Of a DNA stretch of 52,112 bases, positions 19,124 through 26,191 are shown piece by piece. A model generated the notes under the pieces. The model did not search any database. It saw only the letters and a program-made list of their open reading frames with translations, and was not told the origin of the DNA. The DNA lies in NCBI GenBank assembly GCA_902597545.1, contig CACJYD010000011.1:1-52112 (forward strand), in the 5' to 3' direction. The first letter of the stretch is position 1, and each line of letters begins with the position of its first letter. The position numbers were made by a program, and so were the translations under genes. Origin of the DNA: an uncultured Bacteroidota bacterium (lineage in GTDB: Bacteria > Bacteroidota > Bacteroidia > Flavobacteriales > Flavobacteriaceae).

Positions 19124-19895
19124 AGTTAAAAATACTTTCCATTTTTTTCTCTTCTTCTTCTGCTAAATCTTTATCAACTAAAATTCTTCCACTATGTTCA
19201 TCAGTAATTAATTTTTTTCTTGATGCAATATCCAATTGAACTTGTGGAGGTATAACAAAAAATGAACCAGCAGATGCACCTCTCTCAACTGGTACAACGG
19301 CTAAACCATTTTTAACACTAGATCTTATTTTTTTATATGAATTTAGGAGTGATTCATCAATTTTTGACTCGTACTCACTTGATTTTTTAATTAAGCCGTT
19401 TTCCTCTTTTTCTGTTTCTTTCATTATGGCATCTAGCTCACCTTTCTTATGTTTTAAATGTGTATTTCTATCATCTTTTAATTCATTTGTTTCAGAAAGC
19501 TTTTCGTTTTTTTGTTCAATTTGAGCTTTTAGTTCGTTTATTTGCTTTTCAGAGTATTCAATTTCAAGCTCCTGATACTCTATTTCCTTACTTAATGATT
19601 CAAATGCTCTGTTGTTTCTGACATTTTTTTGTTGATCATTATATTTTTTAATCATTGCTTTGGATTCTTCTATCTTATTCAATTTTTCTTTGATTAAATT
19701 TTCTAAATCACCAATTTCACCGTTAACTTTTTCGACTCTTACTTCAAGACCTGAAACTTCATCTTCAAGGTCCTGAACCTCAAGAGGTAATTCTCCTCTG
19801 ACACTTCTTAATTTATCAATTCTTGAATCAATTAATTGAAGATCATATAGTGCTCTTAATCTTTCTTCAACAGAGTAATCAACTTTTTTTGCCAT
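19116..19895 (-). CDS. Coiled-coil C4-zinc-ribbon family protein lacking all zinc cysteines
   Basis: Belongs to the coiled-coil plus C4-type zinc ribbon family (CT398-like, PF02591). Residues 10-185 are a long Glu/Lys-rich antiparallel coiled coil. The C-terminal domain keeps the family text (PPQVQLDIASRKK, SGRILVD), but the four zinc ligands are replaced: S208, S211, D232 and S235 stand where I recall C-x2-C and C-x2-C in flavobacterial relatives. The whole protein contains no cysteine. The function of the family is uncertain. It follows nif3 with a 1-nt gap in one operon, a pairing known in Bacteroidota, and overlaps the convergent DUF1501 gene by 8 bp. Confidence 0.88.
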   Translation of the reverse strand: MAKKVDYSVEERLRALYDLQLIDSRIDKLRSVRGELPLEVQDLEDEVSGLEVRVEKVNGEIGDLENLIKEKLNKIEESKAMIKKYNDQQKNVRNNRAFESLSKEIEYQELEIEYSEKQINELKAQIEQKNEKLSETNELKDDRNTHLKHKKGELDAIMKETEKEENGLIKKSSEYESKIDESLLNSYKKIRSSVKNGLAVVPVERGASAGSFFVIPPQVQLDIASRKKLITDEHSGRILVDKDLAEEEEKKMESIFNSI

Positions 19896-19896
19896 T

Positions 19897-20679
19897 TCAA
19901 TAATAATTTACAGGGTTTGTCCTAGTTTCTGCTATAACGCATGCAAACTTAGGAATTTTTTTATTAAGATAATTTAAAATAAGGTCCTTTGTATATTTTT
20001 CGCTTTCGTAGTGTCCAATATCAACTAATAATATTTTATTGTTTGATTTAAAAAAATCATGATATTTTAAATCAGCTGTAACATAACAATCTATTTCATT
20101 TATTAATGCTTCCTCAATGGCAAAACTGCCAGATCCGCCAAGTACACAGATTTTCTTTAATTTTTTTCCTGTAAAATTACTATGCCTGATATTAGATAAA
20201 TCCATATGTGTTTTTAAATAACCTAAAAACTCACTTTCTGAAAGTTCTTCTTTCAATTCACCAATTATGCCCATACCAATATTATCAACTCCATTTTGTT
20301 TAATAAATATATTAGGATTTATCAACTTTAGTTTCCTAGAAATCTGATAACTCACTCCTCTTGGATTATTATCAAGATTTGTATGTAAACAATATACATT
20401 CAAATTATTTTTCAGAGCCTTTTCGATGCATATATCGACGTACTCTTCTGAATTTAATTTATTTGAACCTTTATACATTAGAGGATGAAAAGTTATTATG
20501 AGATTGTAACCCATATTAATAGCCTCATCAATAACTTTTTCAGTTACATCAATTGTAATTAATGCACCATTAACTTCTGATTTTGGATTACCAATTATAA
20601 GTCCTACATTATCAAAATCTTCAGAATTTTCTAGCGGAGACCATTCTTCAAGAATATTTTGAATCTCGATTAATTTCAT
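19897..20679 (-). CDS. Nif3-like dinuclear metal centre protein
   Basis: A member of the Nif3/YbgI family, whose role is debated (GTP cyclohydrolase-like fold, DNA or RNA related). At 260 residues it is the short form, without the inserted PII-like domain that makes many flavobacterial homologues about 365 residues. Metal-ligand regions are seen: TFHPLMYKG near residue 65, HTNLDN (H99, D103) and DIGHYESEKY (H223, E227). The usual H-H pair of the first motif reads F64-H65, so one ligand is missing. A minus-7 box (20693-20700) lies 13 nt upstream. The zinc-ribbon family gene follows at once. Confidence 0.93.
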   Translation of the reverse strand: MKLIEIQNILEEWSPLENSEDFDNVGLIIGNPKSEVNGALITIDVTEKVIDEAINMGYNLIITFHPLMYKGSNKLNSEEYVDICIEKALKNNLNVYCLHTNLDNNPRGVSYQISRKLKLINPNIFIKQNGVDNIGMGIIGELKEELSESEFLGYLKTHMDLSNIRHSNFTGKKLKKICVLGGSGSFAIEEALINEIDCYVTADLKYHDFFKSNNKILLVDIGHYESEKYTKDLILNYLNKKIPKFACVIAETRTNPVNYY

Positions 20680-20692
20680 TGAAATTTTTTAT

Positions 20693-20700
20693 CAAATATA
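20693..20700 (-). promoter_or_regulatory. Bacteroidota promoter of nif3
   Basis: TATATTTG on the minus strand is an exact match to TAnnTTTG. A TTG (20717-20719) lies 16 nt upstream, close to the usual minus-33 spacing. The box ends 13 nt before the nif3 ATG. Confidence 0.6.
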
Positions 20701-20719
20701 AAATTTATATTTTCGTCAA

Positions 20720-21733
20720 ATGCCTCTATTGAGAAGATTGTTAATTCCTTTTTCAATACTATATTACTTATTTCAACTAATAAGAAATAAATTATTTGAT
20801 TTAAATATTCTAAAAACAACAAAGTTTAATTTTCCAATAATTGCGATTGGAAATTTGTCAGTTGGAGGGACAGGCAAAACACCCTTAGCAAACTATTTAA
20901 TTACCATACTAAAAAGTAAATACAAACTAACTTTTTTAAGTAGAGGATATATGAGAAAGACCTCTGGTTATATACTGGCAAATGAATATAGTTCGGTAAA
21001 TGAAATTGGCGATGAGCCTTTTCTTATAAAGCAAACCCATAATGATATATCAGTTGCAGTCTGTGAAAATAGAGTCCATGGGATTCAATCCTCTCTTCAA
21101 ATTAAAAATGAATCTAATCTTTTTATCCTTGATGATGCATTTCAACATAGAAGCCTGAAAGCTTCAATCAATATTGTACTTTCAAAATTTAATCAACCTT
21201 TTTTTAAAGACTTTATAATACCAACTGGAAACTTAAGAGAACCAGCATCTGGTATCAAAAGGGCAAATATTATAATAATTTCAAAATGCCCATATAATTT
21301 AAATGAATCAACAAAAAATGATTTTGTTCGAAAAATGAAACCAAATTCTGATCAAAAAGTTTTTTTTACCTCCATCAATTACAAAAATCATGTTCTTGGT
21401 AAATATCAATTGAATCATAACAAATTATCAAAACAAGAAGTCGTTCTTGTTACAGGAATTGCAGACAGTACTACTTTGGAAAATTTTTTAAATAAAAAAA
21501 ATATTATTTTCAATCATTTAAAATTTAACAATCACCACATATACTCAAAGCAAGATATTAATTTGATTAAGTCAAAATCAAAAAATAAAAATATAATAAC
21601 TACCAAAAAGGATTATTTTAAAATTTTAGAGATAGAAAATCTAGAAAATTTATTCTACCAAGACATAAATATTGAGTTTTTATTTAACGATGAAAAGAAC
21701 TTTATAAAAGAGTTAAATAAATTTATTAAGTAA
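20720..21733 (+). CDS. lpxK: Tetraacyldisaccharide 4'-kinase (lipid A biosynthesis)
   Basis: Phosphorylates the 4' position of tetraacyldisaccharide 1-phosphate to form lipid IVA, at the inner membrane. The 337-residue length is usual. An N-terminal hydrophobic anchor is followed by GNLSVGGTGKTP, with the Walker A-like P-loop at about residues 49-54 and a following FLSRGYMRKTSGY region typical of LpxK. DDAFQHR, at about residues 139-145, is also conserved. It starts divergently from nif3 (41 nt between starts) and ends with an 8-bp overlap with convergent lipA (shared TTAAGTAA). Confidence 0.95.
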   Translation: MPLLRRLLIPFSILYYLFQLIRNKLFDLNILKTTKFNFPIIAIGNLSVGGTGKTPLANYLITILKSKYKLTFLSRGYMRKTSGYILANEYSSVNEIGDEPFLIKQTHNDISVAVCENRVHGIQSSLQIKNESNLFILDDAFQHRSLKASINIVLSKFNQPFFKDFIIPTGNLREPASGIKRANIIIISKCPYNLNESTKNDFVRKMKPNSDQKVFFTSINYKNHVLGKYQLNHNKLSKQEVVLVTGIADSTTLENFLNKKNIIFNHLKFNNHHIYSKQDINLIKSKSKNKNIITTKKDYFKILEIENLENLFYQDINIEFLFNDEKNFIKELNKFIK

Positions 21734-22673
21734 TATGTTTTTGGGCTTTATATGAGGATCTTACTAAAGGACCACTTTCAACATGTACAAATCCCAAATC
21801 TTCAGCAATTTTTTTATAAAATTCAAATTTTGAAGGATCAACAAAATTTTTAACTGGAAGGTGTCTTTTAGATGGTTGTAAATACTGTCCAATAGTCACT
21901 ACATCTACATTTACATTTCTTAAGTCCTTGATGGTTTGAATCACCTCAGCATCTGTTTCTCCAAAACCTAACATAATACCAGATTTAGTTCTATTTACTC
22001 CTTGTGATTTTAGATAATTTAAAACCCCTAAGCTTCTTTCATATCTAGCTTGTATTCTAACTTCTCTGGTTAGTCTCTTTACCGTTTCAATATTGTGAGA
22101 AATCACTTCAGGCATTACATCTATTATTCTATCTAGATGCTTATGAATACCTTGGAAATCAGGAATTAATGTCTCCAACGTAATACCTGGATTAATTCTC
22201 CTTATACTTTTAACAGTTTCAGCCCAGATAATTGATCCCATATCAGTTAAATCATCTCTGTCAACAGATGTGATAACGGCATGCTTTATGCCCATTACTG
22301 AAATAGATTTAGCAACCTTTTCAGGCTCCTCCCAATCAACCTCAAGAGGCCTTCCTGTTTTAACTCCACAAAATCCACAAGATCGAGTACAAATATTTCC
22401 CAAAATCATGAATGTGGCAGTTCCCTCTCCCCAGCATTCGCCCATATTTGGACAACTTCCTGAAGAACAAATTGTGTTTAATTTATATTTATCAACTAAG
22501 CCTCGAAGATTAGAATATTTCTTACCAGTAGGAAGTTTAACTCTAATCCATTTGGGTTTTTTTACAAATGCTTTTTTATTATCAGTGCTGATAACTTTTT
22601 TAGATACACCAATGTCAAGATTAGTCCAACTTTTTGTTTCGTTATCCTTTAATGAAATTGTTTTAGTTTCCAA
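21726..22673 (-). CDS. lipA: Lipoyl synthase
   Basis: Radical SAM enzyme that inserts two sulfurs into octanoyl-lipoyl domains of 2-oxoacid dehydrogenases and the glycine cleavage system. It has 315 residues. The auxiliary cluster ligands are C69, C74 and C80; the radical SAM cluster is C95-x3-C99-x2-C102 (CTRSCGFC). The C-terminal SGPLVRSSY contains the serine that ligates the auxiliary cluster. The start is a TTG at 22673: a stop lies right upstream in frame and no ATG occurs before the first cluster. An exact minus-7 box (22691-22698) lies 17 nt upstream of it. Confidence 0.97.
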   Translation of the reverse strand: METKTISLKDNETKSWTNLDIGVSKKVISTDNKKAFVKKPKWIRVKLPTGKKYSNLRGLVDKYKLNTICSSGSCPNMGECWGEGTATFMILGNICTRSCGFCGVKTGRPLEVDWEEPEKVAKSISVMGIKHAVITSVDRDDLTDMGSIIWAETVKSIRRINPGITLETLIPDFQGIHKHLDRIIDVMPEVISHNIETVKRLTREVRIQARYERSLGVLNYLKSQGVNRTKSGIMLGFGETDAEVIQTIKDLRNVNVDVVTIGQYLQPSKRHLPVKNFVDPSKFEFYKKIAEDLGFVHVESGPLVRSSYKAQKHIT

Positions 22674-22690
22674 TCAGATTTAATTACATG

Positions 22691-22698
22691 CAAATATA
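22691..22698 (-). promoter_or_regulatory. Bacteroidota minus-7 box of lipA
   Basis: TATATTTG on the minus strand, exact match to TAnnTTTG, 17 nt before the TTG start. No minus-33 TTG at the normal distance (nearest is at 14 nt). It supports the TTG start choice for lipA. Confidence 0.55.
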
Positions 22699-22706
22699 TA
22701 TCAATT

Positions 22707-23918
22707 TTAAATCAATGTTAGGTACCAAATTGAAAAAAATGAAAGAAAAATTATACCTAAAATTGAATAAATTTTCATTCCAATTTTTAGCTTGTGATTC
22801 TTGGGCATGAATTTACTGTTGACCAATGAAAAATTAAGTATAGCATATATTGGGGCAGTAATAAAGGAAAGTATTGTAGCAATCTTAACTAAAGTACCCA
22901 TTTCGGACATTAAAAAAACAAAAATTAGAAAAGTTCCAACAGAAAGTAGCACAAGCCAAAAAGTATATCCTGCTAATTTTTTTAAACCTAGTAATTTTAA
23001 GGATTGATCCATTGCCCTTGGTGAGGCGTCTAAACAGGTCAGAGTTGTACTGAACATTGTTGTGAATGCAGCTAATGATATGAAAATAAACATTCCCTCG
23101 CCGAGATTTGAAGTATACAAATTAATTAATTGACCAGCAAACTCACCTCCTTGATTTGAAAATTTTTCTCCGGATTCAAACATTACATAAGCACCTAAAC
23201 CTACAAAACAAACTCCAAGTATTACAGTTGTCATATATCCTAATTTAAAGTCAAATAATGCAGTTTTATATTCGATTTTTTTATTAATTGACATTTTTTC
23301 TTTAGTCCATATAGATTGCCAAATTGAAATATCAAGAGGAGCTGGCATCCAGCCCATAAAAGCTGCTAGAAATATAATTCCTTCAAAATTATTTGGGATA
23401 ATTTGGGCTATTCCGATTGATGAGTTTGAATTAAAACTTGCATAAAAAACAGCTGTAATAGTTGAAATTGCAAGAACCAAAATAATAGCTTTTATTAAGT
23501 TATCAAGAACTCGATATTTTCCAATTATCAAAATCAAAAAACAGCTAATTATAATTATACCTGACCAAATAGTAATATTTGATGAAATCCCAAACAATTC
23601 AATAGCTAAACCAGCAGTGACAATAGTTACTGCAGCTTGTATAGTAAAAATTGTAACAATAGATAATAGTAGGTATATAAATAAAACATAGTTACCTATC
23701 TTTTTATAGCCGTCTAACAATGTTTCACCGGTGGCATGTGTGTATTTTGTTCCAAACAAAAAAAATGGATATTTAAATAAATTACATAAGAGTAATGCCC
23801 AAATTAAACCAAATCCAAACTCAGCACCAGCTTTAGTGGATTGAACAAGATGCGATACACCAATTGCAGCTCCTGCAAAAAGTAATCCTGGTCCTAATTT
23901 TTTTAGATATTTAATCAT
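22707..23918 (-). CDS. Nramp-family-like membrane transporter lacking DPGN motif
   Basis: A 403-residue membrane protein of about 11 segments with the Nramp fold. In canonical Nramp proteins the first helix has DPGN and helix 6 has the MPH metal-binding motif. Here helix 1 reads GAAIGVSHLVQSTKAGAEFG (residues 16-35) and helix 6 reads MGWMPAPLD (residues 188-196), so the aspartate and asparagine ligands of helix 1 are absent. Bacteroidota proteins of this type are annotated as Nramp transporters, but Mn2+/Fe2+ specificity should not be assumed. Its ATG overlaps the end of the sigma factor gene by 8 bp, so they are one operon. Confidence 0.8.
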   Translation of the reverse strand: MIKYLKKLGPGLLFAGAAIGVSHLVQSTKAGAEFGFGLIWALLLCNLFKYPFFLFGTKYTHATGETLLDGYKKIGNYVLFIYLLLSIVTIFTIQAAVTIVTAGLAIELFGISSNITIWSGIIIISCFLILIIGKYRVLDNLIKAIILVLAISTITAVFYASFNSNSSIGIAQIIPNNFEGIIFLAAFMGWMPAPLDISIWQSIWTKEKMSINKKIEYKTALFDFKLGYMTTVILGVCFVGLGAYVMFESGEKFSNQGGEFAGQLINLYTSNLGEGMFIFISLAAFTTMFSTTLTCLDASPRAMDQSLKLLGLKKLAGYTFWLVLLSVGTFLIFVFLMSEMGTLVKIATILSFITAPIYAILNFSLVNSKFMPKNHKLKIGMKIYSILGIIFLSFFSIWYLTLI

Positions 23919-24420
23919 TTTTTTTTAGCTTCTCACTCAGAAGTTTTTTGGCTCTGAATATTTTTATTTTAGTTGTATTAATTGGTTGATTTAATTTTTT
24001 TGAAATTTCTTGTATTGATAAATCCTCAATATACCTATACTTTATCATGTCTCTGTAAATAGGTTTTAATTCATCAATCTTAGAATTAAGATTATCATAA
24101 CTTTCCTTATTGATCATACTTTCCTCAGGGCTTAATTCAGAAACAATATTTTCAATTTTTTTAGAATTTACTTCTTTATACAGCAACTTCTTTTTTTTTA
24201 AGTAATCGGAATAAGTATTTTTTGCAATGGAAATTAACCATGTCTTAAAATTATATTTTGGATTATAGGTTTTAATTTTTTCAAACGCTTTTGAAAATGA
24301 CTGGATTGTAATTTCCTCAGAAATATATTTGTTGGAAGTTTTTTTTAATAGGTAACTATAAACATAATCCCAATTGGAATTTAAAAGCTTGTCAAATGAC
24401 GGAAATTCTTCTTTCGACAT
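23911..24420 (-). CDS. Sigma-70 family RNA polymerase sigma factor (ECF type)
   Basis: A 169-residue alternative sigma factor. Region 2 runs from about residue 12 to 78 with the core-binding and minus-10 recognition segment (ISEEITIQSFSKAFEKI, then FKTWLISIAKNTYSDYLKKKK). Region 4 is the helix-turn-helix DLSIQEISKKLNQPINTTKIKIFRAKKLL at about residues 130-158. No anti-sigma factor gene is adjacent; the next gene is the Nramp-like transporter, which overlaps it by 8 bp. It follows the small membrane protein gene by 16 nt, in a run that begins with DUF1573. Its regulon cannot be told from the sequence. Confidence 0.92.
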   Translation of the reverse strand: MSKEEFPSFDKLLNSNWDYVYSYLLKKTSNKYISEEITIQSFSKAFEKIKTYNPKYNFKTWLISIAKNTYSDYLKKKKLLYKEVNSKKIENIVSELSPEESMINKESYDNLNSKIDELKPIYRDMIKYRYIEDLSIQEISKKLNQPINTTKIKIFRAKKLLSEKLKKND

Positions 24421-24436
24421 TATTGATCCAGAAAAA

Positions 24437-24643
24437 TTAATTAAGATTCATTGTAGATTTTTTACATTCATTCTCATCAGGTAATTTTCCACAAATTCCA
24501 CATGGTTTACCATCATTATTCAAAAAAGGACTATTACTAGCACATGTTCCTGAGAATTTTCCATCTTTTTTCATGATAATTTTTATAGAAATTCCAGCAA
24601 ATGCTAAACCCAAAAAAATGATTGTTATTATGTAAAGCTCCAT
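24437..24643 (-). CDS. Small single-pass membrane protein with Cys-rich tail
   Basis: A 68-residue protein with one N-terminal transmembrane helix (residues 2-23) followed by Lys-rich sequence and a short tail carrying four cysteines: C-x13-C-x2-C-x8-C in GTCASNSPFLNNDGKPCGIC and on. Such small "membrane or secreted" proteins beside murB occur in flavobacteria, but I know no function. The cysteine spacing could bind a metal or form disulfides; this is inference. It starts 2 nt after the murB stop and is followed 16 nt later by the sigma factor gene. Confidence 0.75.
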   Translation of the reverse strand: MELYIITIIFLGLAFAGISIKIIMKKDGKFSGTCASNSPFLNNDGKPCGICGKLPDENECKKSTMNLN

Positions 24644-24645
24644 TT

Positions 24646-25650
24646 CTATAAAATATTTACTTCTTCTTGAAGCAAGATATCAAATTTTTCTTTAACAGTT
24701 TTTTTAATTTTTTGAGAAAAATTGTAAATATCTTTTCCCTTGGCATTTCCGGTATTAATAATAACCAGTGCTTGATCTTTATATACTGTAACATTTTTCT
24801 CTTTAATATTTTTAAAACCACAATTTTCAATTAACCATGCAGCTGAAATTTTATAATCTGAATTTTTATTTTTAAAACTTACTATTTCCGGAAACAATGA
24901 TTTAATTTGTTTAAACTGTTTTTTACTTATGATGGGATTCTTAAAGAAACTTCCAGCATTACCAAATTCTCTGTAATTTGGAAGCTTACTTTTTCGAATT
25001 AAATGAACAGATTCTGCAATATTTTTAATTGAGGGTTTACTAATTCCATTTTCAATTAGATAATTATTCAACGATGCATATTCAATATTAATATTGTGAT
25101 TTTTTTTGGTTAGTCTTAATGTGATATTAGTTATGATAAATTTATTTTTTAATTCTTCTTTAAATATTGAGCTCCTGTAAGAAAATTTACATTCGTCTTT
25201 GCTAAAAATTTTTATTGATCCATTATTAACAAAAACTCCTTTGCAATTTTCAATTACATCTTTAATTTCTTTTCCATATGCACCAATATTTTGTATAGGA
25301 GCACTTCCAACATTTCCTGGGATTGAAACTAAATTTTCAATTCCACCAAAATTATTTTCAATACACCACCAAACTAATTCATCCCAGCTCTCACCCGCAC
25401 CAACAGAAACTAAAACTTCATTATCATCCTCATTAATAATCTCTATACCTTTAATTTCTATTTTTAAAATTGGACATTCGATATCAGAAGTAAATAGAAT
25501 ATTAGTTCCTCCACCTAATATTAATAATTCATTTTTTTTGTTTTTTTCTATAAAATTTATTATTTCCCTCTCCGAGGAGACATGAATTAAATTCTTAGCT
25601 TTAGCGTCTACGCTAAACGAATTATAATTTTTTAAGGAAACTTTTTTCAA
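24646..25650 (-). CDS. murB: UDP-N-acetylmuramate dehydrogenase
   Basis: FAD enzyme that reduces UDP-GlcNAc-enolpyruvate to UDP-MurNAc with NADPH, an essential cytoplasmic step of peptidoglycan synthesis. It has 334 residues, as in the class I MurB. The FAD-binding N-terminal domain contains LGGGTNILF near residue 46; GSAPIQNIGAYGKEI is the pyrophosphate-binding motif near residue 110; YRSSIF is also conserved; and NAGSFFKNP, near residue 225, holds the catalytic serine. It sits in a minus-strand run after DUF1573 (22 nt gap) and before the small membrane protein (2 nt). Confidence 0.96.
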   Translation of the reverse strand: MKKVSLKNYNSFSVDAKAKNLIHVSSEREIINFIEKNKKNELLILGGGTNILFTSDIECPILKIEIKGIEIINEDDNEVLVSVGAGESWDELVWWCIENNFGGIENLVSIPGNVGSAPIQNIGAYGKEIKDVIENCKGVFVNNGSIKIFSKDECKFSYRSSIFKEELKNKFIITNITLRLTKKNHNINIEYASLNNYLIENGISKPSIKNIAESVHLIRKSKLPNYREFGNAGSFFKNPIISKKQFKQIKSLFPEIVSFKNKNSDYKISAAWLIENCGFKNIKEKNVTVYKDQALVIINTGNAKGKDIYNFSQKIKKTVKEKFDILLQEEVNIL

Positions 25651-25672
25651 AGAGTAATGAAAGTTTAAAAAA

Positions 25673-26089
25673 TTAATCTTTTCCCTTTTCTTCTTCTTCT
25701 TCTTCTTCTTCTTCTTCTGGAAGAACTTCTCCTTTTATTCTAAGAATCGTAGAAGGATTTTTAGAGTTAGAAACTACAGAAATTGCTTTCATAAATAACC
25801 CTTCTCTTTTTGTATCGTATTCAACTTCAATTTCCCCCTCACCACCAGGCTCAATTGGCTTTTCAGGTTTTTTTGGGATAGTGCAACCACATGAAGATGA
25901 AATTCTTGTGAATACAAGTGGAGCAGTTCCAATATTTTTAAATTTAAAAATTCTCTTGCCATCTGATTCGAATTCAACTTCACCATAGTCGATAGTTGTT
26001 ACATCAAATTTAACTTCAGCTTGTTTATCTTGTGAAAAAGCTAATAGCGGAAGAAAGAATAGAGAAGAAATTAGAATAAATTTTTTCAT
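25673..26089 (-). CDS. DUF1573 exported protein with poly-Glu tail
   Basis: A 138-residue protein with a signal peptide of about 19 residues (FLPLLAFSQ) and one DUF1573 domain, a Bacteroidota immunoglobulin-like fold. Conserved parts are FDVTTIDYGEV, FKFKNIGTAPLVFTRISSSCGCT and GEGEIEVEYDT, with the characteristic SSCGCT cysteine pair. The function is unknown; the family is found at the start of many cell-envelope gene runs. Its C-terminus is ten consecutive glutamates plus KGKD, encoded by a (TTC)10 tract on the plus strand (25688-25717). It heads the murB run. Confidence 0.85.
   Translation of the reverse strand: MKKFILISSLFFLPLLAFSQDKQAEVKFDVTTIDYGEVEFESDGKRIFKFKNIGTAPLVFTRISSSCGCTIPKKPEKPIEPGGEGEIEVEYDTKREGLFMKAISVVSNSKNPSTILRIKGEVLPEEEEEEEEEEKGKD
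25688..25717. repeat. (TTC)10 / (GAA)10 trinucleotide repeat
   Basis: Ten perfect TTC units on the plus strand within the end of the DUF1573 gene, read as ten GAA glutamate codons on the minus strand. Unit changes would alter only the length of the acidic tail and would not shift the frame. Confidence 0.9.
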
Positions 26090-26169
26090 TTGGTCCTTTT
26101 TTTATAAAAATAATCCTTTAAATCCTTTTACAAAAATTATTTTCTCTTTTAAATCTATTAGTAGTTAGT

Positions 26170-26177
26170 TACTTTTG
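26170..26177 (+). promoter_or_regulatory. Bacteroidota minus-7 box of valS
   Basis: TACTTTTG is an exact match to TAnnTTTG, 14 nt before the valS ATG (26192). No TTG minus-33 element at the usual spacing. Confidence 0.55.
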
Positions 26178-26191
26178 CTTAAATTATTGTG

